A DNA stretch of 33,897 nt from Gammaproteobacteria bacterium (GTDB lineage Bacteria; Pseudomonadota; Gammaproteobacteria; SZUA-140). The stretch spans positions 1 through 33,897 of the forward strand of contig JAKISP010000045.1 in the NCBI GenBank assembly GCA_021648525.1, read 5' to 3'. The notes beneath the pieces were generated by a model that was not told the DNA's origin, did not search any database, and worked only from the letters and a program-made list of their open reading frames with translations. Of this stretch, positions 1-7,726 are shown one piece after another (position 1 is the first letter of the stretch; every line of letters starts with the position of its first letter). The translations under genes were made by a program, and so were the position numbers.

Positions 1-52
1 GTAACGTTGCCGTTTTGTGAGTTGAATGTCGGGTGAATGATCCATGCGTGCT

Positions 53-98
53 CTCTGCTGTATTTAAAAAGCAGAGCCTGCATTAGCGGTTATCCGCT
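53..98. repeat. Two adjacent small inverted repeats at the window edge
   Basis: Two short hairpins lie downstream of the minus-strand CBS gene. The first has 7-bp arms CTCTGCT (53-59) and AGCAGAG (70-76). The second has 5-bp arms AGCGG (85-89) and CCGCT (94-98) with a 4-nt loop. Neither is followed by a clear T-run on the minus strand, so a terminator role for the CBS operon is possible but not shown. Nothing else is recognised in positions 1-246. Confidence 0.3.
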
Positions 99-246
99 GG
101 CTAGAGTGTCGTTTGTTTTGCGCTTACTATAGTGCAATTGAGGGGTGAATTGGGTTGGAATTATATTTTTCAGGCCATGGGTGCCAGAGAACAAAACCAC
201 TGTTCGTGCAAAGGCTTCGAAGTAGTCTATTGGTCGGATTATTGAA

Positions 247-669
247 TCAGGTTTGACGCTTTAGCCAGTTGCTTTCGATCATCTTTAGAATGTCACGCCA
301 GCTGATGATGCCAATGGGTTGTTGGCCGCTATCAATAACTGGAATGCATGAGATATTGTGTTGATTGAAGATTGCAATTGCCTCGAAGATGCCAGCCGTG
401 GCGGGCAGGGTAACAGGCTTATGAGACATGATCTGGTGGACCTTTTTATTCAGGGTGTGGGAATCATGACTGGTTTCAGAATGGGTGCCGATGTTAGGAC
501 TGATTGCTCGTAGCAGGTCTCGGTCAGAGATGACGCCGACTAGCTTGTTATGCTCAATCACGAGCAGATGATGAAAATGGACGTGATCAAAAATCTCTTT
601 TACTACCTTTAGCGGGTCGTCCATTTCGACCGTCACTATGTTGTGACTCATGATGGTATCGATAGTCAT
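247..669 (-). CDS. CBS-domain pair protein
   Basis: This 140-residue protein consists almost only of two CBS domains (about residues 3-62 and 74-135). Each has the usual pattern of an IMS start, a conserved hydrophobic strand and a G-V/I-I-S-x-R-D end (GVISDRDLL and GIISWRDIL). CBS pairs bind adenine nucleotides and act as regulatory modules. As a stand-alone protein its partner cannot be told. It lies 4 nt downstream of the yaiI-type gene on the same strand, so the two are probably co-transcribed. No good Shine-Dalgarno is visible, which fits translation coupled to the upstream gene. Family call sure, role unknown. Confidence 0.88.
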   Translation of the reverse strand: MTIDTIMSHNIVTVEMDDPLKVVKEIFDHVHFHHLLVIEHNKLVGVISDRDLLRAISPNIGTHSETSHDSHTLNKKVHQIMSHKPVTLPATAGIFEAIAIFNQHNISCIPVIDSGQQPIGIISWRDILKMIESNWLKRQT

Positions 670-673
670 ATGC

Positions 674-1114
674 TTATTGGGTTAGTAACCTGTCGAGGTG
701 GTTAGCAAATGCCATGCGGTCACTTTTATTGAGTGCTGGTGGGCCACCTGTATCGACACCGCTGGCGCGCATGGTGTCGAGGAAATCACGCATGTTAAGG
801 CGGGCCTTGATGTTGTCCGGGGTGAAAAGTTCACCGCGTGGACTGAGTGCATGGCCACCTTTTTCAATCACCTCATCGGCGAGTGGGATGTCGCTGGTGA
901 TCACCAGATCACCTGGTTCGACCCGTTTAACGATCTCATTATCGGCCACGTCAAACCCCTGAGGTACCTGCAGCATTTTTATAAAGGGTGAAGGAGGGAT
1001 GCGAATTAGCTGGTTCGCCACCAGCGTTGTCTCTATCCTGGTACGTGGCGCGGCGCGGAACAGGATCTCTTTGATCACCACCGGACAGGCATCTGCATCG
1101 ACCCATATCTTCAT
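674..1114 (-). CDS. yaiI: YaiI/YqxD family protein (UPF0178, DUF188)
   Basis: The 146-residue protein begins with the family signature [15 protein letters not shown]. It also carries the conserved central block with [15 protein letters not shown], followed by [12 protein letters not shown] and a C-terminal [12 protein letters not shown] segment. Its length matches the family. The fold is PIN/NYN-like, and the acidic residues near the start and in the centre could bind metal, but no substrate is established. It is the first gene of a probable two-gene minus-strand unit with the CBS protein. The ATG follows a weak purine stretch (AACAAG). Family membership is certain, function is not. Confidence 0.93.
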   Translation of the reverse strand: MKIWVDADACPVVIKEILFRAAPRTRIETTLVANQLIRIPPSPFIKMLQVPQGFDVADNEIVKRVEPGDLVITSDIPLADEVIEKGGHALSPRGELFTPDNIKARLNMRDFLDTMRASGVDTGGPPALNKSDRMAFANHLDRLLTQ

Positions 1115-1385
1115 CTTGTTGAATTCTATTAATCAGCTTGTTTGGAGGACTCGATGTTAGCAATGAAACCGGGTTTTACCTAGAGGGTGGTAACAATTAC
1201 CTGAGTCAACGTGATTCTGAGACATTTTTCATGCGCGCAAGGCGTGATGAAGAGAATCGTGGTTCTTTTACGAGCAATGGCAATGCCGCCAGCGCCAGGG
1301 TGGAAAAGGGCCAGGTAGTTGTCAGAGTTGAATTGCTATGTTTAATACTGACAAGTTACATCGCTTTTTTAACTGCGCGTCAAAA

Positions 1386-1856
1386 CTACGTCGTGAGTGC
1401 GTGGCATTGAGGGCTCGGTGTCAGCGCATCGAGGCGATTTAACAGGGTGAGGATTTTGAGACTCTGTCCTACCTGTTTTTGTCCCTGCGCTCTACGTTTC
1501 TGCTGGCGTATAAGGGCTTCCCACTCTTGAATGGTATCTCGCTGGGCAGTCGGTAATAATGGGTTGCTAGCGGCAATATTAGGCTGAAAATAGAGCGCGG
1601 CGTGTTGATCGAATGTGAGTACTTTGAGTGAGTAGAGTTCACTGCTCATTTTGGCCATATTGGCAGGTGTAATGGCCCTGAGGTTGTAACGAGACATCAC
1701 CTCTTTGGCCGCTGCTGCGAAATAGAGTGCTTTATTCGCACCTGGGCGGTAGTGATACGGCACGAATTTGCTGGCGACACGGCCAGAAAACCTGAGATTA
1801 GCGGTATGGCGTGCATTATTGGGTAAGTAAGGAACGGATTGTTTTGCGTTAATCAT
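1386..1856 (-). CDS. Hypothetical protein, 156 residues, divergent from the AlkC-like gene
   Basis: An open frame extends back to 2087, but the ATG at 1856 is the likely start. It follows an AAAGG ribosome-binding site, and the upstream extension would overlap the divergent gene and is compositionally odd. The protein is soluble, with no signal peptide or membrane segment. It has an N-terminal basic stretch, a central segment with RYNLRAITPANMAKMSSELY, and a helical C-terminal part (EWEALIRQQKRR). I do not recognise a named family. It is transcribed away from the glycosylase gene across a shared intergenic region that contains the palindrome at 1955-1978, so both genes may answer to the same regulator. 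Confidence 0.68.
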   Translation of the reverse strand: MINAKQSVPYLPNNARHTANLRFSGRVASKFVPYHYRPGANKALYFAAAAKEVMSRYNLRAITPANMAKMSSELYSLKVLTFDQHAALYFQPNIAASNPLLPTAQRDTIQEWEALIRQQKRRAQGQKQVGQSLKILTLLNRLDALTPSPQCHALTT

Positions 1857-1954
1857 TGTGATGTAACCTTTCTTGTCATTATTATGAGGATTAGAGCAAA
1901 TTTTATGCCAATTATTGAAGGGCAGAAAGTGCAGAGTAATGGTTGTTTGATGGG

Positions 1955-1978
1955 CTACTGACACCATGCTGTCAGCAG
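1955..1978. promoter_or_regulatory. Candidate regulator operator, copy 1
   Basis: A palindrome CTGACA (1958-1963), N6, TGTCAG (1970-1975) lies 43 nt before the AlkC-like start and 98 nt before the divergent 156-residue gene. Two of three outer flanking base pairs also match (1956/1977 and 1955/1978). It is identical at 21 of 24 positions to the sequence at 4183-4206. The repetition in front of two stress-type genes suggests an operator. The WYL/YafY-type regulator at 5501-6181 is the obvious candidate ligand, which is inference. Confidence 0.62.
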
Positions 1979-2021
1979 TCTGGTGCGAGAATCTTCTCTT
2001 TATTAATGGTGGAACCTGAAT

Positions 2022-3173
2022 ATGAGCAAAACAGAAGTGAAAACACCTGTGTTGATGCGCGATGGTATTAGCGAAGTGAGCGTGCATGCGTTGGCACTAC
2101 GCCTGAAATCTAACTGGAAGCCATTTAACATCGGTCAATTTGAACAGTTGATCTTACCTCCACTGCCCGACCTTGGGTTGAGTGAGCGTATTCAGTTAGT
2201 CCGTCAGGCATTAAAAGAGGCACTACCAGATGATTTCCGCAAGGCGGTGTCGATTATGGTCGACTCCCTCGGGCCAGAAATTCCAGAACATGGCCTTGAA
2301 AACATCGACGTGGCTGGGCCGAATGGCTTTATCGTGATGTCGCAGACGGCCTATGTAGCGCGTTATGGCCTGGAATACTTTGATCTTTCGATGGCGGCTT
2401 TTTACCAGATGACCCGGCGCTTTTCAGCAGAAGGCTCAATACGTTATTTTATTTTGCAGCATGAACAGCAGACACTTAAACAGCTTGATAGCTGGGTGCA
2501 TGACGACAATTTTCATGTTCGACGGCTGGTATCAGAATGTACCCGCCCACGTCTGCCATGGATGATTCGTCTGCCTGAATATGTTGATAACCCTGCGCCA
2601 GTATTAAAGCTACTTAATAAACTTAAAGAGGATCCTTCGCTTTACGTACGTCGCTCGGTGGCAAATAACCTCAACGATATTGCAAAAGATAATCCGGCTC
2701 TTGTCACTGCGACACTGCAGCGTTGGAATAAAAAACCACCCAGCAAAGAGATGGCGTGGTTAACACGCCATGCACTGCGTACGTTGGTCAAACAGGGCAA
2801 TCCAGAGGCGTTGACGCTGCTGGGTTATCCCCAGTCGATTAAATTGAGCGTGGAGCAGTTCAGGGCTGGGCCAAAGCGTCTGGTGCTGGGTAATGAATTG
2901 AAGCTCAGAATTAAACTGGTTAGCAGTGAAAAAAAACCGGTGCCGTTGATGATTGACTTTGTACTGCATCATATGAAGGCGAATGGAAAGCTGCGCCCCA
3001 AGGTCTTCAAACTGGCGAAAAAGATGATTGCTCCGGGTGAAGTGTTGACGATCGAAAAACGTCATCCGATGCGTCCCATCACCACGCGAAAATATTACAG
3101 CGGTCGCCATGAAGTTGAATTGCAGGTCAATGGCAAGATTATCGCGAGTGATAGTTTCAATTTGCAGGTTTGA
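2022..3173 (+). CDS. alkC: AlkC-like DNA alkylation repair glycosylase (HEAT repeats plus Ig-like domain)
   Basis: The 383-residue protein has an all-helical N-terminal part (about 1-255) with the hallmarks of the AlkC/AlkD superfamily, such as HDDNFHVRRLVSECTRPRLPW split over two helices and DPSLYVRRSVANNLND. These non-base-flipping glycosylases remove 3-methyladenine-type and other cationic alkyl lesions. A beta-rich C-terminal region (about 278-383) fits the Ig-like domain known in the AlkC branch and absent from AlkD, hence the symbol. The ATG follows a GGTGGA site. The candidate operator lies 43 nt upstream, and the GGCT-like gene follows after 27 nt, probably in the same transcript. The exact lesion range is not readable from sequence. 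Confidence 0.87.
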   Translation: MSKTEVKTPVLMRDGISEVSVHALALRLKSNWKPFNIGQFEQLILPPLPDLGLSERIQLVRQALKEALPDDFRKAVSIMVDSLGPEIPEHGLENIDVAGPNGFIVMSQTAYVARYGLEYFDLSMAAFYQMTRRFSAEGSIRYFILQHEQQTLKQLDSWVHDDNFHVRRLVSECTRPRLPWMIRLPEYVDNPAPVLKLLNKLKEDPSLYVRRSVANNLNDIAKDNPALVTATLQRWNKKPPSKEMAWLTRHALRTLVKQGNPEALTLLGYPQSIKLSVEQFRAGPKRLVLGNELKLRIKLVSSEKKPVPLMIDFVLHHMKANGKLRPKVFKLAKKMIAPGEVLTIEKRHPMRPITTRKYYSGRHEVELQVNGKIIASDSFNLQV

Positions 3174-3200
3174 TAGTGCTGTGAATGGTATCCTCACGCT

Positions 3201-3659
3201 ATGAGCAGTGATGATTATCTATTTGTTTACGGCACACTGCGGGGTGGTGTGCTGCGTTCTGATGCGGGTGAGCGGGCCTTCTCACAGCTTGAAGCGGATG
3301 CCTCTTTTATGGGTCTTGCGACTATGGACGGGCGACTGTTTGAAGTGGATGGTTATCCTGCTGGCTGTTATCAGTTTGCAGTGGGTTCAGATGTGATTGG
3401 CGATCTTTACCAGGTGGATGCTGCCGCTGCTCTGTTTGTTACGCTGGATGCCTATGAAGAGAGTGATCCCCATTTTGAGCAGCCTCGTGAGTATCAACGT
3501 CAACGTGTGCCGGTCTCTTTAAGTGATGGTTCGGTCGTATATGCCTGGGTCTATCTTTATCACCGTTCGATAGATGCGTTGCTGATGATTGAATCAGGAG
3601 ATTACCTTCTTTGGCAAAAACAAAATGAAACGATAACAGGTGATATTAAACTCGACTAG
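3201..3659 (+). CDS. Gamma-glutamylcyclotransferase-like protein (YtfP/AIG2 fold)
   Basis: The 152-residue protein opens with the diagnostic VYGTLRGG loop (residues 9-16), which forms the substrate pocket of this family. It has the conserved acidic site in DAYEES (E86 or E87) where the catalytic glutamate is expected. Family members cyclise gamma-glutamyl amines or peptides, including glutathione-derived compounds, but many bacterial members have no assigned substrate. It starts 27 nt after the AlkC-like gene and has no clear Shine-Dalgarno, so it is likely the second gene of that unit. A role in thiol turnover during electrophile stress would fit the neighbourhood but is inference. Confidence 0.85.
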   Translation: MSSDDYLFVYGTLRGGVLRSDAGERAFSQLEADASFMGLATMDGRLFEVDGYPAGCYQFAVGSDVIGDLYQVDAAAALFVTLDAYEESDPHFEQPREYQRQRVPVSLSDGSVVYAWVYLYHRSIDALLMIESGDYLLWQKQNETITGDIKLD

Positions 3660-4182
3660 AATAGTGGGTTTTTAAAGGGGCTGCTGGGTAAGCTGTTGTT
3701 TTGGCTAATTGTCTTGTTAGATACCACGATGGCAGGTTTTTGTTTCTTTGGCCATAGCGAGCTTCTGTCTCATATTAATGTGATGGAGTGGCGCTCAATG
3801 CCTGGAATGTAATTGAATGCCATGATGGTTGATTAAATATTCGGCATAGCTGATGTTCAGGTTTGGTATAGCAAGGGAGTGTTAGACTTTACAGCGATCA
3901 ACGTAATTATTTATATATAAAAGCTGTACTGTGTTGACCTTTTTTGGTTAAATAGCCCTACTTGGTCGGGCATAGCTTGAGAATTGGTTGAGGGGGAACG
4001 ATTTTCAAGCTGTGTTTGGCTTAGTCCTGAACTAAGTCAGCTGTTATTCCACGCTGCATTGCCACCATCTTCAATGGCCGTTATTTTCTAAATAAAAACC
4101 ATTCTCATTTTTACCGATTTAGCTTAGGTGTTGCGTTGTTGTGTCTGCCGTTCGCCCATCTTTTTTTGCAAACTATTTTTAC
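3660..4182. other. Gene-poor spacer between the GGCT-like and VOC genes
   Basis: No convincing gene is seen. The GGCT frame stays open past its TAG stop for another 50 codons (to the TAA at 3810-3812) and encodes a hydrophobic stretch containing LLGKLLFWLIVLL. This may be chance or a decayed extension. The rest is AT-rich (for example around 3905-3925), with a short inverted repeat (CTTAGT/ACTAAG near 4020-4036). The candidate operator of the VOC gene lies directly after it. Confidence 0.5.
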
Positions 4183-4206
4183 CTACTGACACTATGCTGT
4201 CAGTAT
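4183..4206. promoter_or_regulatory. Candidate regulator operator, copy 2
   Basis: A perfect palindrome TACTGACA (4184-4191), N6, TGTCAGTA (4198-4205) lies 57 nt before the VOC gene. Its 24-nt neighbourhood matches copy 1 at 1955-1978 in 21 positions, including the six-base spacer except for one C/T change. No third full copy was found in the window. It is probably the operator for the VOC-DUF2461 unit, which ends close to the WYL regulator gene. Confidence 0.65.
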
Positions 4207-4262
4207 CCCCTTGTTATGCTGTTATCTCCAGAATGTGATTAAGTTTAAATAAGGAGATCTCT

Positions 4263-4646
4263 ATGTTAGAGGCACAAAAAGAAGCAGGGCGTTTTTGTTG
4301 GAATGAGCTACTCACCCGCGATGTCGCGGGTGCAAAGCAGTTTTATGGTGAGTTGTTTGGTTGGCAGATGGAAGATATTGACTGTGGTGGGATGAAGTAC
4401 ACCACGGTTAAGGTTAACGGTGACGATATTGGCGGTATCATGAAGACACCAGCGGAGGCGGGTGAGATGCCACCGATGTGGGGTAGTTATGTCACCGTTG
4501 ACGATGTCGATGTCAGTGCTGCGAAGGCTGTAACGATGGGTGGCACGATCTGCGTGCCGGCACAGGATATCCCTGATGCGGGCCGTTTTTGTGTGATTAA
4601 AGACCCGCAAGGCGCTATGCTGTCACTGTATTCACATAGCAAATAA
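4263..4646 (+). CDS. VOC/glyoxalase-fold family protein
   Basis: The 127-residue protein is a single vicinal-oxygen-chelate unit of two beta-alpha-beta-beta-beta modules. It starts with the typical FCWNELLTRDVAGAKQFYGELFGW block, here described in two parts: the WNEL strand and the KQFYGELFGW helix. It ends with the second-module signature GRFCVIKDPQGAMLSLY. VOC proteins include glyoxalase I, antibiotic-binding proteins and dioxygenases, and the substrate cannot be assigned. Start choice is firm because AAGGAG precedes the ATG by 7 nt. The candidate operator is 57 nt upstream, and the DUF2461 gene follows after 9 nt, so the two form an operon. A 20-bp palindrome sits inside the gene at 4313-4332. 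Confidence 0.88.
   Translation: MLEAQKEAGRFCWNELLTRDVAGAKQFYGELFGWQMEDIDCGGMKYTTVKVNGDDIGGIMKTPAEAGEMPPMWGSYVTVDDVDVSAAKAVTMGGTICVPAQDIPDAGRFCVIKDPQGAMLSLYSHSK
4313..4332. repeat. 20-bp palindrome inside the VOC gene
   Basis: Perfect inverted repeat with 9-bp arms CACCCGCGA and TCGCGGGTG around a 2-nt centre. It lies 50 nt after the start codon, in the part coding for the THR-rich turn before VAGAKQF. It may form a stem in the mRNA near the start. No T-run follows. Confidence 0.55.
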
Positions 4647-4655
4647 GGGTAGGGC

Positions 4656-5345
4656 ATGGCGGACGTTTACTTTAATGAAGGCACCTTTGATTTTCTTGAT
4701 CGACTCGCGGATAACAACCAGCGCGAATGGTTTCATGAGCATAAGGCATTTTATGAAGGATGTGTACGCGCGCCCGCCCTGCGTTTGATCACAGATGTGG
4801 CAGAAGCGCTGCCACATCTGTCACCACATTTTATCGCGAGTCCTAAAAAGATCGGTGGCTCGCTGATGCGGGTGCATCGCGATACCCGTTTTGGCAAAGA
4901 CAAAACGCCCTACAAAACCAATATTGGGGTTCAGTTTCGACATACCCTCGGCAAAGATGTACATGCCCCTGGCTATTACCTGCACATCTCATCGCAGGAG
5001 TGTTTTTTTGGCGCCGGTATCTGGCGACCGGATGCGCCATCGCTGGCCAAAATTCGCGCGCGTATTACTGAGCGAGAGGTCGAGTGGCTAAAGGCACGAG
5101 ATCATAAGCCGTTTAAGAAACAGTATCGTATCAGTGGCGAGTCGTTAAAGACCTCGCCGCGTGGTTTCAGCAAAGACCATCCAATGATCGAAGGCATCAG
5201 GCGTAAAGACTTTATCGCAATTCATGAGTTTGATATGAGTTTAGTCTGCTCTAAAAAACTAAAAGCGACCATGATGAAACGCTTTGCCGATGCCACACCG
5301 TACATGCGATTTCTTTGCAGTGCGTTGGAATTGCAGTTTGATTAA
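4656..5345 (+). CDS. DUF2461 (TIGR02453) family protein
   Basis: The 229-residue protein has the family pattern throughout: FLDRLADNNQREWFHEHKAFYE near the start (as NNQREWF and the following helix), then GGSLMRVHRDTRFGKDKTPYK split across the centre. The block GYYLHISSQECFFGAGIW follows, and the C-terminal GYKTSPRGF-like segment reads SLKTSPRGFSKDHPMI here. Length is normal. No enzymatic role is established for the family. It follows the VOC gene by 9 nt and is probably co-transcribed. An exceptional 13-bp hairpin lies inside it at 4791-4821. Confidence 0.9.
   Translation: MADVYFNEGTFDFLDRLADNNQREWFHEHKAFYEGCVRAPALRLITDVAEALPHLSPHFIASPKKIGGSLMRVHRDTRFGKDKTPYKTNIGVQFRHTLGKDVHAPGYYLHISSQECFFGAGIWRPDAPSLAKIRARITEREVEWLKARDHKPFKKQYRISGESLKTSPRGFSKDHPMIEGIRRKDFIAIHEFDMSLVCSKKLKATMMKRFADATPYMRFLCSALELQFD
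4791..4821. repeat. Perfect 13-bp inverted repeat inside the DUF2461 gene
   Basis: Arms ACAGATGTGGCAG (4791-4803) and CTGCCACATCTGT (4809-4821) pair perfectly around a 5-nt loop. Such a stem would be very stable in the mRNA. It lies about 140 nt into the gene, where it encodes a segment around DVAEALPHLS, and is not followed by a T-run, so it is not a standard terminator. Confidence 0.75.
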
Positions 5346-5500
5346 AACATTGCTCTTTTTTGCTACACCACGCTCTTGTATCTGGGTGACTTTCTTATTC
5401 AGGCACCTGTTCTTATTTCGTCATCTCGGCACCACGGGCATTTCCTCTGGGCATTTTTGTCGGGGTGACGAGCTAGTGTATTGTCGGATTTGATAAACTG

Positions 5501-6181
5501 ATGCGCCGCGCAGACCGACTCTTCCAGATCATCCAGCTACTGCGTAAAGACCGTGTTGTAACCGCACGCGAGATTGCGGACAAACTTGAAGTCTCAGTGC
5601 GCACCATCTATCGCGACATGCAAGATCTGTCGCTTTCAGGTGTACCGATCTCAAGTGAAGCGGGCAGTGGCTATAAATTATTGCCTGGTTTTCACCTGCC
5701 GCCCTTAATGTTTAGTGAAGAAGAATTAGCTGCATTATTGATCGGCGCACGTATGGTACAGGCGTGGACAGACCAGGGGTTGGCATCGGCTGCCAGCCAG
5801 GCGATGATCAAAATAGAATCCGCGGTACCCGAGCATCTACGCAAAGAACTGTCACGTGAAGATATTCTGGTGCCGGACTTTGGTATTGACCCAAAGGTCT
5901 CGAAACGGATGCAATTATTTCGTGTCGGGATTAAAGAGCTGCAAAAGATCGAGTTTAATTATAAGCGGGAAGATGGTCAGCCATCGAACCGTACTGTTCA
6001 CCCACTAGGGCTGTTTTACTGGGGCAAGGTGTGGACCTTGACTGCGTGGTGTGAGCTGCGGGATGGGTTTCGGAATTTTCGGCTGGATCGAATGACGCAT
6101 GTGTGTCTACTGGAAGAGGGGTTTGTGTCATTGCCGGGGCGGACGTTACAGGATTATATGCGATTGGTTTGTGATGAGTGA
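5501..6181 (+). CDS. WYL-domain transcriptional regulator (YafY/DeoR-type HTH)
   Basis: The 226-residue protein begins with a winged helix-turn-helix (about 3-58: RLFQIIQLLRKDRVVTAREI, then VSVRTIYRDMQDLS for the recognition helix). It continues through a linker into a WYL domain (about 138-215) with RTVHPLGLFYWGKVWTLTAWC and the closing FRNFRLDRM. WYL regulators sense nucleic acids or other ligands, and several control DNA-damage responses. It lies 155 nt after the VOC-DUF2461 unit with only a weak ribosome-binding site. No copy of the 1955/4183 palindrome precedes it, so autoregulation by that site is not indicated. It is the best candidate for binding those palindromes. Confidence 0.9.
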   Translation: MRRADRLFQIIQLLRKDRVVTAREIADKLEVSVRTIYRDMQDLSLSGVPISSEAGSGYKLLPGFHLPPLMFSEEELAALLIGARMVQAWTDQGLASAASQAMIKIESAVPEHLRKELSREDILVPDFGIDPKVSKRMQLFRVGIKELQKIEFNYKREDGQPSNRTVHPLGLFYWGKVWTLTAWCELRDGFRNFRLDRMTHVCLLEEGFVSLPGRTLQDYMRLVCDE

Positions 6182-6284
6182 TTGATCTGTTGATGTTTGT
6201 TATCCGTTGATTTTATCTGTGCGTGATTCATGTGATGTGGCATGATATGGCCTCTGGCCAATCGACTATTGTGTAAGTGAAAAC

Positions 6285-6863
6285 ATGAATCAATACCTCG
6301 TATCATCGGCATACATCAACTGGGATCGTTCTGATATCAGGGAACTGGCCGAGTTTCTATCATCGAACGATGGTGATGATGAAGCAACTGCAAAAACCTG
6401 TTTCGAATGGGTACGTGATAACATCAGGCACAGTTTCGATTACCAGGTGAATCCGGTGACCTGTAAGGCCTCAGATGTGCTGCGATATAAGACCGGTTAT
6501 TGCTACGCCAAGAGTCATCTACTGGCGGCACTGTTGCGAGCTAATGGTATTCCTGCTGGTTTGTGTTATCAACGGTTGAGTGTTGGTGATAAAGGCGCGC
6601 CTTATTGTCTGCATGGCCTGAATGCCGTCTACCTTAAAAACCACGGTTGGTACCGGATCGATGCGCGCGGAAATAAACCGGGTGTCGATGCGCAGTTTAC
6701 CCCGCCGCAAGAACAATTGGCATTTGCGTTAAACGATCACTGTGAGGCAAACTTGCCTGAGATATGGATAGAAGCGCTACCGGTGGTGGTTGAGGTGCTG
6801 GAGCGATATCAAACTTATGATGAGGTTTTTCAGAACCTGCCTGATATAGAATTAATCAAGTAG
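6285..6863 (+). CDS. Transglutaminase-like cysteine protease family protein
   Basis: The 192-residue protein has the transglutaminase-core triad in order: C73 in KTGYCYAKSHLLAALLR, H110 in YCLHGLNAVY and D126 in GWYRIDARGN. There is no signal peptide, so it probably acts in the cytoplasm. The substrate is unknown. Bacterial members of this short type are usually assigned only as transglutaminase-like or protease-like. It stands alone, 103 nt after the WYL regulator and 146 nt before the GrpB gene. The start ATG lacks a strong Shine-Dalgarno, but the coding pattern begins here. Confidence 0.88.
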   Translation: MNQYLVSSAYINWDRSDIRELAEFLSSNDGDDEATAKTCFEWVRDNIRHSFDYQVNPVTCKASDVLRYKTGYCYAKSHLLAALLRANGIPAGLCYQRLSVGDKGAPYCLHGLNAVYLKNHGWYRIDARGNKPGVDAQFTPPQEQLAFALNDHCEANLPEIWIEALPVVVEVLERYQTYDEVFQNLPDIELIK

Positions 6864-7009
6864 GATAGGCACATGTGTCCATCGCAATGTCACGGTGTAC
6901 CGATGATATTTAAGATGTGGTTATCGCTTTCGGAATCAGGTGAGTGGGTGGAGGTTTCGTGCGAGTAATGGTGAACACATGGGCCCACCCTACGGATTGA
7001 TTGTGAAAT

Positions 7010-7522
7010 ATGAGAACTATCGAGCTTGAAAAATACAACGACTGTTGGTCGGGTGAATTTCAACGAGAGGTTGAACTGATTAAGGCGGCGCTTTCTGGTA
7101 ACCTGATTCGTGCCTGTCACATTGGTAGTACCGCGATTAAGGGGTGCTGTGCAAAGCCTGTGATCGATATTATTCTGGAAGTGGTTTCGCTTGGTGAAAT
7201 CGATCAAACGAGTCACTTGTTTGAGGTGTTGGGGTATGAGGTTAAAGGTGAGTTTGGTATAGCGCGCCGCCGATTTTTTCAGAAAGGTGGTGATAGTCGA
7301 ACGCATCATCTTCACATATTTGAATCGGGTGATTTAGAAATTGAACGTCACTTACTGGTTGTCGAATTTATGAATGCACATCCTGACAAGATGGCCGAAT
7401 ACTCGGCATTAAAAATTAGACTATCACAAAAATATCGTGAATTCCCTGAGAAATATGCGGCTGGAAAGGTGCTGTTTATTAATCGAATCGAGCGTGCAGC
7501 AACCGCGTGGAAAGCTAGCTGA
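7010..7522 (+). CDS. GrpB/UPF0157 family protein (nucleotidyltransferase fold)
   Basis: The 170-residue protein carries the family core HIGSTAIKG followed by KPVIDIILEV, which corresponds to the GS...D motif of the nucleotidyltransferase superfamily. A second conserved block, RTHHLHIFESG, precedes an EIERHLLVVEFMNAHPD segment and the C-terminal KYAAGKVLFINRI helix. The length matches stand-alone GrpB proteins. The biochemical role is not settled for the family. No sign of an operon partner. The following 200 nt contain no recognised gene before the transposase remnant. Confidence 0.9.
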   Translation: MRTIELEKYNDCWSGEFQREVELIKAALSGNLIRACHIGSTAIKGCCAKPVIDIILEVVSLGEIDQTSHLFEVLGYEVKGEFGIARRRFFQKGGDSRTHHLHIFESGDLEIERHLLVVEFMNAHPDKMAEYSALKIRLSQKYREFPEKYAAGKVLFINRIERAATAWKAS

Positions 7523-7726
7523 TAAGAGTGGGTGGCGTGATTGGCTGGGTGTGTCGACGATTGATCGGTGATCTCGTGTTGAGATGGAAAAGAATTAAGT
7601 AATCTGCTTTTTGAGGGATTAAGTAGTATCGAGCCGTTACTGATAGCGAAAAGGTATCAAATGGAGACGACTGCTGAGTCTGCGGCAGCACTGTTGAGCA
7701 TTGTGGTAGTGAATTGATGGGAGTCG

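Noticed and set aside
1138-1410. 90-codon plus-strand frame, and a 9-codon frame with a GGAGG site at 1154-1183 inside it
   Set aside because: The long frame begins at a non-ATG codon, has no family resemblance and runs into the end of the minus-strand gene. The short one stops after nine codons with nothing coupled behind it. The 1115-1385 gap is left without a gene.
1857-2087. 77-codon N-terminal extension of the 156-residue minus-strand protein
   Set aside because: It overlaps the divergent AlkC-like gene and the palindrome, has a strange His/Cys-rich composition, and the ATG at 1856 has a proper ribosome-binding site.
4090-4120. Fur-box-like AT-rich sequence before the VOC gene
   Set aside because: Only one half resembles a Fur 7-1-7 site; the other half does not match, and AT-rich DNA gives such hits often.
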